This document shows positions 22,709 to 34,857 of a stretch of DNA of 64,000 bases, in pieces. The notes under the pieces are model-generated. The model saw only the letters and a program-made list of their open reading frames with translations, was not told the origin of the DNA and did not search any database. The position numbers and the translations under genes are program-made. The stretch is from Branchiostoma floridae (taxonomy: Eukaryota > Chordata > Leptocardii > Amphioxiformes > Branchiostomatidae): assembly GCF_000003815.2 (NCBI RefSeq), contig NC_049981.1, positions 26,301,670 through 26,365,669 on the forward strand, read 5' to 3'. Numbering within the stretch: the stretch's first letter is position 1; each line of letters starts with the position of its first letter.

Positions 22709-25679
22709 ACGAAATAGCACGTATAGAAGGGCTATTTGGTTAAAGTGACCGATCCATGCATCCATGCATCCATTGAAAATGCATCCATTGAAAGACCCGC
22801 TTCTCCTGTCTCAAAGCCGGTGCTGACGCACCGGCAAAAAGGCACATGCAAGGACAAGTAATTCTTATTCATACCAACAGCCTTACATCACTTTACGCAT
22901 TCTATTTATATAAATAGATTTAAAATCTTATCTTTTGTAAGTAAGTACATTTCAGGGCTTTACCATGTGTAATCTGATCTCCTCAGTATTAGAACCCAAA
23001 TCACAAGATTGTGTGATGGAAACTACTAAAACACCAATGCACAAGCAATATACACGTATTAAGAGGTTTTCACTTTCCTTCATTGCGAGTACTGCAGACG
23101 TGTACTTTGGCACCACTTTTCTAAGAAACTTCAACGTGTTGAGAGAGCCTTTTAAATCATAAGAAAAATGACAATCGATGCTGTCAGTTGTGAAGGATTG
23201 TGAAATATGTACCAAGGCATATTACTGCCCAGAGGAATGCATGGGGAGTAGTTACAAAGAGACAAAATACATGGAAATGGCTAGATCATTGCACGAAAAG
23301 CCAGATTTACCAAATGAAGATAAATGCAGGTAAAGTGTGGTAATGGTTGCATTTGGGACACCTGATGTTTTAGGCACCGTTCATCAGCTATCTCAGGCAG
23401 CTATCTTACCAACAACAATACCTACATTTCTCATGTGATATCGGCTTCTGATGATCCTTGATATTCTAGTATGGAGTGAATTGGAGGTGATTAAAGTATC
23501 TTAAGTTTTGTGACGTTTTTTGACTTTGAATGGACATGAATGATAGCTGTATCCCACATGGGCTAAGCAGAAAACCACCAGAAGAAATATCTTGCACTTG
23601 AAAAATCTTGATTCACCTGCGGCGGGGCATACCTTGCTCTGGGGCATTTTACGCCCGGAAGATGCATGTTGTCTATCTTTAGGCACTCCCCGAAGAAAAC
23701 TGACAGCACTTGGTTTTCCGCCCTTAACACGTAACTACGTGATGGGCATATCTAACCAGAATGGAAGCCGATACCGCAAACTAACATCAACTAAGTGCCT
23801 ATTGCAACTATGTGACAGCAAAAACAGCCAGGCCTTGCATAGGGGTCAAGATAGTTTGGTCACCGTTTGGTAAGTAGTCTTCCAAGGCAGAATAAAGGCA
23901 CATATCATACAACATCACAAGACCAGAAAGATGACAATCACACTCCTATAAGAAAAGTCAACTGTTAGAATACATTGCACAAATACTTCGATGTCGGTAA
24001 CATGAAATATTAGTTGACAATACCACCCCTACGATAAATGATATGTTAAATCTTTATTGTGTAAAGTCGGCAAAGGATACCTTATGACTACTTCAACTAG
24101 TATCAGTCAAAGAGTAGCCACCCTTCCACCCGACCCAACTAGTTCCTAAAGGAGCTATTTATGGAAATGCTCGCTTTGGAGGAACATTGAAATGGAAACG
24201 TATCCCTTTAATGCTTGATTGCGTTGTAATCCGATACGTTTGAGCCCAGATGTTTTCTCCTTCGCACATTATCCATTAGGAACTCTTTGTAACTTCATTA
24301 CAAAGCATCTGACGGCTGCCTAAAGCGAAGAGGCAACGTTTGGAGAACAATTGCTCCAGAATATTGCTTTCACCTTGATAGAATATTACATTTTGCTTAG
24401 ATGTTGGGCGGTATGAGCCATGTACGTCAGTTTTGACATCAATAGAAGATACTGATACCATGCGATGTGACTGGGCTTTGCACATAAACGAAAATGTAGA
24501 CAACCATTTCTCGTGATTCTTTGAGCGAGACCAGAGACCCCTTGTAGTAGTTGTCAAGAATTACCATTTCCTGTCGGATGTGATGATGTCGCCGCTACCC
24601 GGACTTTGTGGAGAAGAGAATTTATATGTTCAATTCAATCTTGGCCTTCTCTCCTTGTCCGTGGGTTCGATTCCATTTTGGGTCTTTGTAACATGACAAA
24701 CATCAGGAAACCTGCCCACTCTCAATAGAAAAGCATAATCTTGAAAAGTCATCAAGGGTTTACACATATAAGAAAGCCAGTAACTGTAAAGTGAAAGAGT
24801 CAACGAACTCCACATTCACGAGCTCAATGTAGAACGTTATCGTCAGAAAGAGGGTCTAAACTATGTATTAGAATCTGATGGGAAATGCCTGATGATTGAT
24901 GCATATATTTTCTCAACAGCTTTAGATGATCGGAAATATGCTTACACGACAAGGTTAAAATATAGTCTTTGAAACTTTACACTAGGCAGCGAATTAAAAA
25001 TAAGTAACTGAAATTTCCTAATAAATGATCCTTTTTGTATTTGATTAAGTGTATGAAACCTAGAAAACCTTAATGTTATAACTCTAGGGACGAAAAGGCG
25101 ACAATTCAAGATATTTAGCTTTTTGTGGCCTAGCGTCATGAATGCAAACAAGATATTTACGAATTTCAGCAGTGCAAATCTTCGTGAAATTACTTCCAGT
25201 TTCATGAAAATAAAGCATGCCCAGTCATTGGTTTCTTGTTCACAGCTACACCTAGCAACACTGGTAAGAGTTGCAGAATGTATACATGTATATGGCTAAC
25301 ATTGCTATCTGTAAACTTTGTATTGTCTCTTGTAAACGTAACATGCTCAGCTCACATGCCACTCTTTTAGCAACCTTTCAAATACCTCGGCATGCAAGAA
25401 TTTGTCTAGGCTTCTATTTCAACAGTACAGCTTCATTCCTTTTATTTCACTATAGCTAAATGTAGAGGTGCAATACGTCGTCTTTGGGCGTTTAGAATTA
25501 TGAAAGGGTGCACTAGAGAAAGTCACTAAAAAACTCCGAAATAATTGAAAAACGATAAAATATCCTCCTCATTAATCATGTAAATGAAGCGGATATTTCA
25601 TACTATACATTTATGATAGTAATTATTACCTAAGGTATGTACATACCAGAAACAATGTAAATCTACCAACTGCTCGCTT

Positions 25680-26141
25680 CAGTTTAAAGCAAGCCGCTAG
25701 GGCAAAGTCGGCCCAAACTTACACCACTTCGCTGTCCTAAGACCTATATCCACTACTAAAATCACTAACCTGGCACTTGAGGAAATGTACCTCCAGCTTT
25801 GAACCTCCAATGTAACACCGTACCGCACGGCTAGAAGGCACATTATTATCGAACTTGACCTTCCTTTTGCAACCTCTAAGCACCCACCAAATATTACGCA
25901 GAACGGTCCACAGCCTTTGGACTTATGCTGTTAACAAACAAACAAATAAACACACAAACATATACAGCCTGCTACAGAACCGTAGGAAAACGCCTGGTGA
26001 ACCATTTTCAAACTGCACCTTCCTTTTCACAACCGCTAGCCACAGCATTGAGTTATTATCTTGACCTACAGATGCACGCCAAAAAACCTGCTCCACTATG
26101 GCACAACCTCGAAGATATGGCCATCTTGGTGAAGATAATCA
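25680..26141 (+). repeat. Diverged copy of the 15.0-kb dispersed repeat
   Basis: CGGCCCAAACTTACACCACTT and the later CAAACAAACAAATAAACACAC resemble the repeat at 15031-15364, and ATCTTGGTGAAGAT near 26126 resembles its hairpin end. The 147-codon open stretch overlapping it looks accidental. Confidence 0.45.
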
Positions 26142-27340
26142 TGAAGAAAAAGTTGACAAATAAAAATGGCTGTAAATGTCTTTTTATGGTTCAAAAACGT
26201 ACAAATAAAATTCTTTCCTTGTATTTTCAACCTACTCAATTTCACCTGGGTGACAAATTGAATCAATCTCAGTACGCAAGCGCAGCCGCAAGAGATCTGC
26301 ATTTGAATCTAATATATTTGTACAAAGCGAAGATTCCGATGTTTCTTTCTTCATTAACACTGGCATGATGGCATCAGATGTATTAAACAAACGAAGCATT
26401 TTTAAGGTTTCTGTTCATCAGTTAAGTTCTCTTACGTACTCACATACTGTGAAGTGCTTTTGCCTATTACGAATGGTTAACGTACTTAGGAATACAAAGT
26501 CTCAAAACCAAAACATGACCCTACATAAGGAAGATTCCACTCAAAACTTCACTATGTTGGGTTAAGTCATCCTGAATCATGTCATCCTTAATCATGTTGA
26601 ACTGTAATTTCCAACAGAAAAAAAGGGAATTATCCGATTCGTCGACTGAAAAACTCTAGTCTTGGTAAAGGAATGTGCAATCAACGCGTTCTACATCTGC
26701 ATAACGTGACATCACACAAGCGACGGATCGCTCAGTCGAGTCCTTGACAAAGACTGGAGTTGGTCAATCGAAAATTATGGAAAGGTCTTTTTTTTTAAAT
26801 TTCATAATAAAGACCCATAATTTTAAGTTGTGATTGTATTTCGAAGTTTATATTTGAGGACTTTCTAAACCGCAGGTGTATCATGTTTTGCTTCGTTTTG
26901 TTTTGTTTTGGTCGGTAGTAGATTTGCATATCAAAGTGTTTCGACCGGAGACACACATCGGCCTCTTTCTAATGGCGGTTAAATTTGACGTACACCCTCA
27001 CCTTTGCAGCCTCTTGTTCTGCAGATCATTCTTAGCAGACCTGTTTCTTCCGGTGCTGACTTCTCGTTCAGCAGTTGTTGAGTTACAGTCCAACAGCTAT
27101 GTTCACAAGAATACCTGTAGCCATATGGCTGGGACGGTCAGCACAGCTTGAGCACAAAGCATGCAAGCAAACACACATCCAAGTCGTAGCCAGTCAAAGG
27201 TATGATCCGCAGTATCAGCAATTACTCAGACGTATATAAAGGCAGGAATTACACAATAAGAAAGTCATTTGAACACTTAAAATTGATTCGTCTTATGGAC
27301 AGTGGCACAGATCCCGGCTGCCTGTACTCGTAAAAGTATC

Positions 27341-27611
27341 CTATTTGTCCTGAATTAGTCCTCGGCCCCTCCGTTATGAAGTGATGCGGAAATCGTCTGG
27401 AGCCTAAAGTCACCTATGCGCTGAGACGACCGCATTAAGCGGGCGTCCAAAAACCGCGCAAAGCAGAAAACTTGTCGAGGGCTGGGCGGGTGGGTCGCTT
27501 CAGGCTCCAGACGTAGCCGGAGGGCCACAGGAGGACTGACAGTTTGACATCTCTTAGTATTGTGGGGTCAAAGGGCAACTTTCGGGACCAATGACTAATC
27601 AGGTCAAATAG
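27341..27611. mobile_element. Short inverted-repeat element with TATC flanks (271 bp)
   Basis: Ends are CTATTTGTCCTGAATTAGTC and, inverted, CTATTTGACCTGATTAGTC, with TATC immediately outside both ends (27337-27340 and 27612-27615). A second, inner inverted pair, GTCTGGAGCCTAAAG and CTTCAGGCTCCAGAC (27395-27512), is nested within it. Confidence 0.65.
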
Positions 27612-27615
27612 TATC

Positions 27616-30418
27616 CTATTTGTCCTGAATTAGTCCTCGGCCCCTCCGTTATGAAGTGATGCGGAAATCGTCTTCCGCCTTTGCCCTCTCTGACTTTGGA
27701 GCCTTTCCTCTCCTGTCCCCTAATACCTCCCTACAAAGATACTTCCTTAAGGTACCTTCTCGCTCCTTTCCTCTCCCTGTCTACTCTTTCAAATCACTCC
27801 CTGTCTTTATCCCTCTCTCATCTTCCCATCCTTATCTTCGCTCTATCACCTTTCCTCTCCCCTTACTCATATGATTCCTTTCTTACTCCTCTCGACTTGT
27901 CCCCTTCACTCATCTTGCTCTTCTTTGAACTTTTATCACTAACGTTACATAAACCACACATTCCTAAGTATTCACACTCGTTTTCCCAACACTGATCATA
28001 CCCACTCCAAATTTACACAGCGATTCAAACATGAAGGAAAAACAGACATAACTGAACCGTGCTCTGTACTGCATCTGGTAAGTCATCACTGTGCGACACA
28101 AAAATCATTTATACACAAACGCACATCAGGCTGCTCACTTCTGTCCTCAATGCCCGTTTCCCGCGCACACCCTTTAGCCAGGCCTCAGTCCGGCGACGAT
28201 ACTTACGCACTTACGCCTAGCAAATTATCCAGCCTCCCGCGGAAACCCATCGCACTGGATTTAGTTACAAAATGTCATGGAAGAACGTACATGACTTCCC
28301 GAATCATTCAGCCTTCCGCGGAACCCCTTCGCGCTGAATGATGTCACAGCAAATCACGAAAGAAAATAAACGAGCACAATTTCTCGGATCGTCCAGCCTT
28401 CCGCGGAAACCCTTCGCGCTGGATAACGTCACACCATGCTGAAAATACGACTGCACACTTCTCGGGTCATTCAGCTTACTGCGGAACCCCGTCGCACTGA
28501 ATGATATCTTGCTGTGCTATAAAAAAGGCGTCAAACCAAAGACGTTCTTGGTCAGACCAATCTCAAAACAGGGTTACTCGATTAGTTCCTAACCATCCAG
28601 CATCCCGCGGCACCCCATCGCACTGGAAAACGACATGTCAAAATCCATCAAGAAAAATAGGGGAAAAAATGACTTACAGTCCGTTCCTTGAGCTGTCGGC
28701 GGGGTTAGCTGAACTGACCGGCAGGGGCTGGGCGGTGTCGGGGACCGGAGCGCCAGTCGACCCTGATCCTCTGACCGCTGTCCCTTGTAGCACTGTGCCC
28801 TGAAGCCGCCTCCTCAGGTTCCCTGGTATTTATTATCTCACAACTTTATTCAGTACAAAGAAAACATGGTTCACAACATAAAACATCACAGCCTAACAGG
28901 TTCCCTGGCGCGTCTTGACCCCTCTCTGCTGCTAAAGCTTGTGCAGGCCACCAACGGGTCCTATCGGGCCGCACATCTGGCGAGGTTGATGATGGCGTGT
29001 CCCGGAGCTGGGTGGTGGTGTGTCCCTCGCATCCCTGTTGTTGGAGGGGGAGAGCGTCAGACCTGTATGAACAACACGTGAACCATGAGATAGTGGGGAG
29101 GGACGGGCGCCCGGAAACAGGTCCGGTCCCAGACAGACAAGTCTAAAACAAACGCATCTTCCACACCGCCCAACCCCCCCACATGCGAGCGAGCCGCGTT
29201 ACGTGGCGTAAGGCTGGGTCACGCGCGCCCACAACATCCAAACGCGTCTTACAGATACACACTCATACACATGCAAATCAAACTCCAAACTAATGCAAAA
29301 TATTAGCGGAAACCCCATACACAGCCTCGACGTTCAATCTAGGAAAGCAAAAGAAAATTCTACCTTGCCAAAACAGAAATGACACCCAAATCGTACCGAC
29401 TGCAGCCTTCGAAGCTCAGAGGGGTTGGCTGAACGCTACGACAAGCTCTCTCAGCGGGGTGACGTCTGATCCTGAAAACAAAGAACCAGGAGGGGAGGGG
29501 GGGGGTCGCCATCTTGCCTCCTGGAACATGCCATCGTCGTTCTCTGTTCCTGCCTGAAATATTCACGAAAATCAAAAAATGACATCAAAATCTGGAAACT
29601 CTCGTTCTGCTCCACACCTCAGCAATAAAAGCCAACACCCACAGCTTTCCTTCGCGGAGGATCACTATGGATAAAAAAACATAACCAGGACAAAAGAAAT
29701 TCGAGAGAACCACCATCTGCCATGTGGGCACCAACTATCTGCTTGGAGTAGCTGTCGGACCCTGCTAAAACATTCACAAAGGCACGAAAACACACAAGAA
29801 TCAATCAGCTTCACGCAGAACAAAACGCCAGCCTGAACGAAAAAGGCGTCCTAAACTCGTCCCGGCCTAAGAAGGAAGAAAGGCTTGAAACTGTAACGAA
29901 AATGGCGTAATGCAGTCACCCCTGCACTCCGGAACATTCCTCCCTCAAAAATCAAGTATTCATATGCAAAAAACAACAGACAACGCAAGGATTAAAATGA
30001 TATAGCTGGCAGCCGGAATTCCAAGCCGTGCTAGAAAGGAAACACAAACAGCGAGAACCATAATCAGTAAAGGCCGCTCCGAACCTCTAACGAAGCACAC
30101 ACAGGAGTAAAGAGACGAGAGAAACACACGAAAAAAGTACCAACCGACCGCGGAACCAAATCAAACCTTCCGTGGAAAGAACGTGTCCTCCCGAGGGTAA
30201 TCAAAACGTGACCGCCAAGGCCTCGAGCCGTAGCGTGCTTCCCTGCGGCGTCGAAAAACCAACATCACCGCTGGGCAGGTTTTCTGCTTTGCGTGGTGAG
30301 CAGAAGTGGAGGGGTCCGTCGTAGACGAGGACCACAGGAGGACTGACAGTTTGACATCTCTTAGTATTGTGGGGTCAAAGGGCAACTTTCGGGACCAATG
30401 ACTAATCAGGTCAAATAG
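27616..30418. mobile_element. Long relative of the same inverted-repeat element (2803 bp)
   Basis: Begins 5 bp after the short copy with the same first ~57 bp (to 27672) and ends with the same last ~85 bp (30334-30418, through GGTCAAATAG). The interior holds a pyrimidine-rich stretch (27670-27910), five hairpin repeats (28227-28627) and GC-richer DNA. No transposase frame was recognised. The right flank is CGCC, not TATC, so it may not be a clean independent insertion. Confidence 0.6.
28227..28627. repeat. Array of five hairpin repeats with CCGCGG loops
   Basis: Five units at 28227-28260, 28303-28342, 28391-28424, 28466-28505 and 28596-28627. Each has stem arms TCCAG/CTGGA (units 1, 3, 5) or TTCAG/CTGAA (units 2, 4) around a ~20-nt loop with CCGCGG-AACCCC-TCGC-like sequence. 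Unit 2 has a perfect 10-bp stem (ATCATTCAGC). The paired change from C-G to T-A keeps the stem. Confidence 0.75.
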
Positions 30419-30710
30419 CGCCACCTATCAGTACGCTGATGTGTTGCGCCAAAAGGCAATTATCATATCATAGCAGCTACATAGAAACAGATACACTTCG
30501 GCATTTTCTAACAGAGTATCCATTTCTAGGGTCAATATGACAGATACAGTTCTATTCATCCCTGTCAGTTCCCTTTCTCATCGTCTCAAGCGTATGCTGT
30601 CACTGCTTTCAGAGCTGCACATCTGAAATAATTTGAGTTTAGGTCCTTTATTTTCTTCGCCAAAAAGATGATTGATTTAGTTGTTAATGTTTAATTGTTT
30701 AGTTTGGCGG

Positions 30711-30789
30711 ACTCCACGGCTGTGGACTTCACACTGGAAGACTCCACGGCTGTGGACTTCACACTGGCACACTCCATGGCTGTGGAGTT
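30711..30789. repeat. 30-bp tandem repeat with internal hairpin
   Basis: Nearly three units of ACTCCACGGCTGTGGACTTC plus ACACTGG. Each unit contains the small inverted pair TCCAC-ggc-TGTGGA. Confidence 0.75.
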
Positions 30790-33700
30790 ATACTCTGACA
30801 ACTTTTGGACTCCACTTATGAATTGTGCGCCTCAAAAGTAGCATTTACTCTTTTTATGCACTTGACATTTTAGATTTTGTCACTTTCACTGTGATATCTT
30901 CGCTGCCCACATACAGCCGGACCACAGTCATCATCGATGATGGCAGCTCTTTATCAAACGGTTTCGGTTGTGCACGCTCTGCACATTCCTCCACGACCGA
31001 AAGGTGCGCCTTTGCTACGTCCTGCTGTCCCAAATATGGTTCCCGTTCAAATGTCTTCGTCGGAAAAGAAAATGATATTTCGACATCCGTAGACAGAAAG
31101 TTGTTTTTACTCAGTTCTGTTGGAATTGAAATTTAACTTGAAATTAAAATTCCAACAAAACAGTGAAAATAAATTGATTCTTAGTTATTCTTTTCGGAAA
31201 CACGCGTACCTACTCAACGCCTGCATGCATTTTTGGTTCTGGTGCATAATTGGTCTGACTAGCAGACCTAGGGCCTTTATTAGCTTTCCGTTTGCACGCC
31301 ATGCGTGCGGCTCTCTGTAAACGTCGGGTCGCCGGATTATACCATACAAGATGTCGAAGAGAAGATGACTAGAGAAACCCAAACATTACAGTGTATGAGC
31401 TTTTAGACCACACCTGTCAAAGCTGCAGCAATATCCAAGTAAGGATTAAGGATTGTGTATTTGAAATGTTATTTATTGCACTGGTGTTAAGGTCTTTCGA
31501 CCAATATGTTCGTGTCAGACTCCAGTGTTCTTTTTGATTTTATTTTAGGAGTTTATATGCCAGTCCTCGCCATACAAATGTACGTCAGGTATCATGTAAC
31601 AAGGCGTGTTGAGAGGTTATATGGCTACTTGATCACCCGGGGTTTCTGTGCTTCAGGCCCCATGCCCTTTATATAAAAACATCGGGTGTGTTACGCTGAA
31701 GGGCGTTTATACCTGCTATATAGATACAGATATAGATACAGATCTACAAGAACGAAAAGTAAGCCATATTGTTAGGGCTATTGAGAATAGACAGATGCGG
31801 GGATGTAGCACTATTACTCTGATGGTGTTGTTTTCAACAGCTAAAAGGAATGGCAGTTAAGGATCGAGTGCACTAGTTTGCAGTTTGCCGATGGACACCT
31901 GTTTGCGTGACATCATTTGCCTGATGGCTGTTGTCTCGCCACTAAGTCTCGCCATATAAACTATGTGCGCAAGCCATGCTTCCTGTCTAAGAAGTGTTGC
32001 AAGCGCAGACCGTATCAAAATGGTACCTGTGCCCCTGCAAATGAAGTAAAAGAAAAGGAAAATAACTTAAATCAACTACATCCCTTTCTGACCGTCGGAC
32101 GTGTATGCGGTCTTGTTGAAGCCACTGATTGTGCTCTCTGAGGAAACTAAACTAACGTATAAGTGCTAGGTATGTTTTTAAGCAACGTCTGGGATTTGCC
32201 ATTGTTTCCCTTGATACCAGTGACATCCACCTTTCTAAAGTAGCAAGCAAAGTAATAAGCCTGTTTCTTTATAAACAACCAATCGTTTGTCTGCTTCATT
32301 CATAGCAAGAGGAAGGTAATAAGAATATATTGTTAAAGTTTCGTGAACCTCGTTGATATCCTGGCTTAGAATCTGAGAGATCTAAGCGTCAGGGTATGCA
32401 GCGCCAACTCAACTAGCAGCAGTTACACCTGTTAATGAAGAAGGAAAATACAATGGTTTGGAAACATATCTAGAGCAAAATGCACGCTATCACGAACAGA
32501 TACCATTCTACAAGGACAAGCAGAGGGCGTGCGATCGCGGGGGCGTCCCCATCAAGCATGGAGACAGCGACTTTAAAGGAAGGAATCAGGTTAGCTGAGC
32601 AAACTGGCGAGGACCGCCAGCACTAAACGAAATATGATCTCTAAGCACATGCAAAGCAATCGTAAAGCATACGTAGAGGCATTCTGTCATTAAAAAACAC
32701 ATCTTTGTGCATTCTTTTATTTGAGCTTAAAGTATGGATTTCATGCAGAGGTGAAAATCTTGTGTAAAACGCCATGTTGGTCTTTCGGCTGGTTAGCTAT
32801 GAGATCAATTAAGGATGGCTGGGCCATCTCCAAACGGTAAAAAAAATATTACGTTGTCTCTTTGGAATCTGACATTTCCTGCGTGTGTACGTGTAATTTC
32901 CTGCCGAGCAATATCTCCGTGGGTCTGCGACATTAGTTTTATTCTCCTTGAGACATGAACTCGTGCACGCATGAAGAAAATGTCATCAAGGATAATTTCA
33001 CATCCAAGCTCACCACAGGGACCTCCGGCGGTGAAGTGAAGGACACTTGGCCACGTCCAATCTAATTCCCCACAAACTTCTAACTTAATTCTTATTCAAT
33101 ACGAACAGCCACTATGAAGTAATATAATTTGCCATTCAATACGGACTGTAACACTTAGGCCATATGTTCGTGCATGGAGGCCTTCTCATTAACTCTCCAT
33201 CGTAGATATTCAGAGATGACGAAAAATTGCAAATGATTAGCACAAAAATCGCTACTATTCTTATTATATACCCTTTGTCTGAAGAAAAAAGTGACTACCA
33301 AGCTTGCTCGTGGTGCCGATGTGTCTCCTTTCAAGTCGTTGAGACTATTGAAGAGGAAGTAATACGTGTAGGCGATAGGGTTCCACTGGGGCAGGTGTTT
33401 TTAATCATTCCCCCTTGCTTCACCTTTTGTTCAACCCAGACTCTGCATCGACAACAAAGTAATGGCTGGCGCAGTTGGTTTCGAAAAAAAAAACCTCGTT
33501 GATATCCTGCTTTGTCTTAGCAAGGTACTGAATACAGAGTACGGAGGTATTATTTTGCCAAAGGAAGAGAGGTCGTGGCTTCTTAGTACAGACTATGGTG
33601 AAAATAGTTTGTGCTTTGCTTTCAAATATAGTTCTCGTGTGGGTGCCTGATCAGGCATTCCTTGAATCGTTTTATCTCCATTTTGCATTTATAAAGCGAT

Positions 33701-34774
33701 ACAAGTAAGCGTGCACTTTGAAAAACAAAGCATGATTTCTAGTTCAATGCATCCTTAACCTGCAAATTTTCGCCAGACATCAAATCCCCTTAAAATAAAC
33801 ACAAATACAGATTACGTGAATTGGTTATAAAGTAGGATGATACTCTTTGGCATACTTTCAGCACGTTTTACCCAAATGTCAAGTCATCAGGGCCTTCGAT
33901 AGAAAACACCAGCTGGTCATTGCGGCTCTTAATCAATCTACCTGTCAAGGAAAGGATTGTACAGACTATGTTCTCTAATGACAAGTCCATACCTGCTGCC
34001 AACAAAGACTATCCTGCAGTCTATTCTCGCTCCACAATATTTGATTTCGAAAAAAAAAATGTTGGGATCAGTTTCCTTCTACACCTGTAAAAGATGATAC
34101 TAACAAACACATATCACATACGAAATAATTCTATAGTTCATTGCCAGTAATAGTACTAACAAATAAAAATTATACAAAACGCGAATCCAATTCCCCTGTC
34201 AACACCCTTCCTTCTGTAATATGTATCCATCAGTTTGATGATATTACGTGCTCATGAAAGACTAGCATTGTAATGAGCGACTGCTGCTGCTTCTTATGTT
34301 GTTATTAAAGTTCTTTTGATCTACGCCACGGTAGTAACATTTAAGCTAAAGGCACGACGCCCACTTATCTAATTTTTGTTTCCACAGACGCCCATGGCCG
34401 GCCGTATATGCTTTGGCACCCCAGGTAAATGTAAAACCCGTCAGCAGTAGCTGAGTTCTCTATTCAGTATGACTTGCATGTAGACATTGTTCCATTGAAA
34501 GAGAGCATGAAATGAGATCAATGTCCTCTCCTTCTTGCATCTATTTCGTAATACTTGTAGATTGCAAGTTAAAGATCTATATCGATGAAAGGATTCCCCT
34601 TACTCCTTCAGCAAATCTTTGCCAGGTAACAGGCTTGTCCCTTGGGAGTATGGGCTTTACTTATTCTGGTATCTTATATATCTATGCGGCAGGCATGCGG
34701 CAGGCATATTACTTCGCTCAGGGCAGTGAAGCATAATTGTTTGTTTTTTCTATGTATGTGTGGCTGCATGTTTG

Positions 34775-34775
34775 T

Positions 34776-34857
<82 letters not shown>
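34775..34857. repeat. (TG)n microsatellite
   Basis: Roughly 40 TG pairs, preceded by imperfect TGTATG units. All open frames across it are artefacts of the repeat. Confidence 0.95.

Larger units (their letters stand above)
17571..27340. other. Long region without a recognisable gene
   Basis: Apart from the listed repeats, the only notable open frame is one of 128 codons on the minus strand (18363-18749), overlapped by a second long frame. Neither matches a family known to me. Simple tandem bits occur at 20150-20185 and 22755-22790. Confidence 0.5.

Noticed and set aside
25925-26368. 147-codon open frame on the plus strand
   Set aside because: It overlaps the dispersed repeat with CAAACAAACA-type sequence and has no recognisable domain.
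27656-27995. Two overlapping Leu/Ser/Pro-rich open frames
   Set aside because: They come from a pyrimidine-rich stretch inside a transposon-like element and show no domain.
28227-28627. CRISPR array
   Set aside because: The repeats are diverged, unequally spaced, lie inside a transposon-like element, and the host is an animal.
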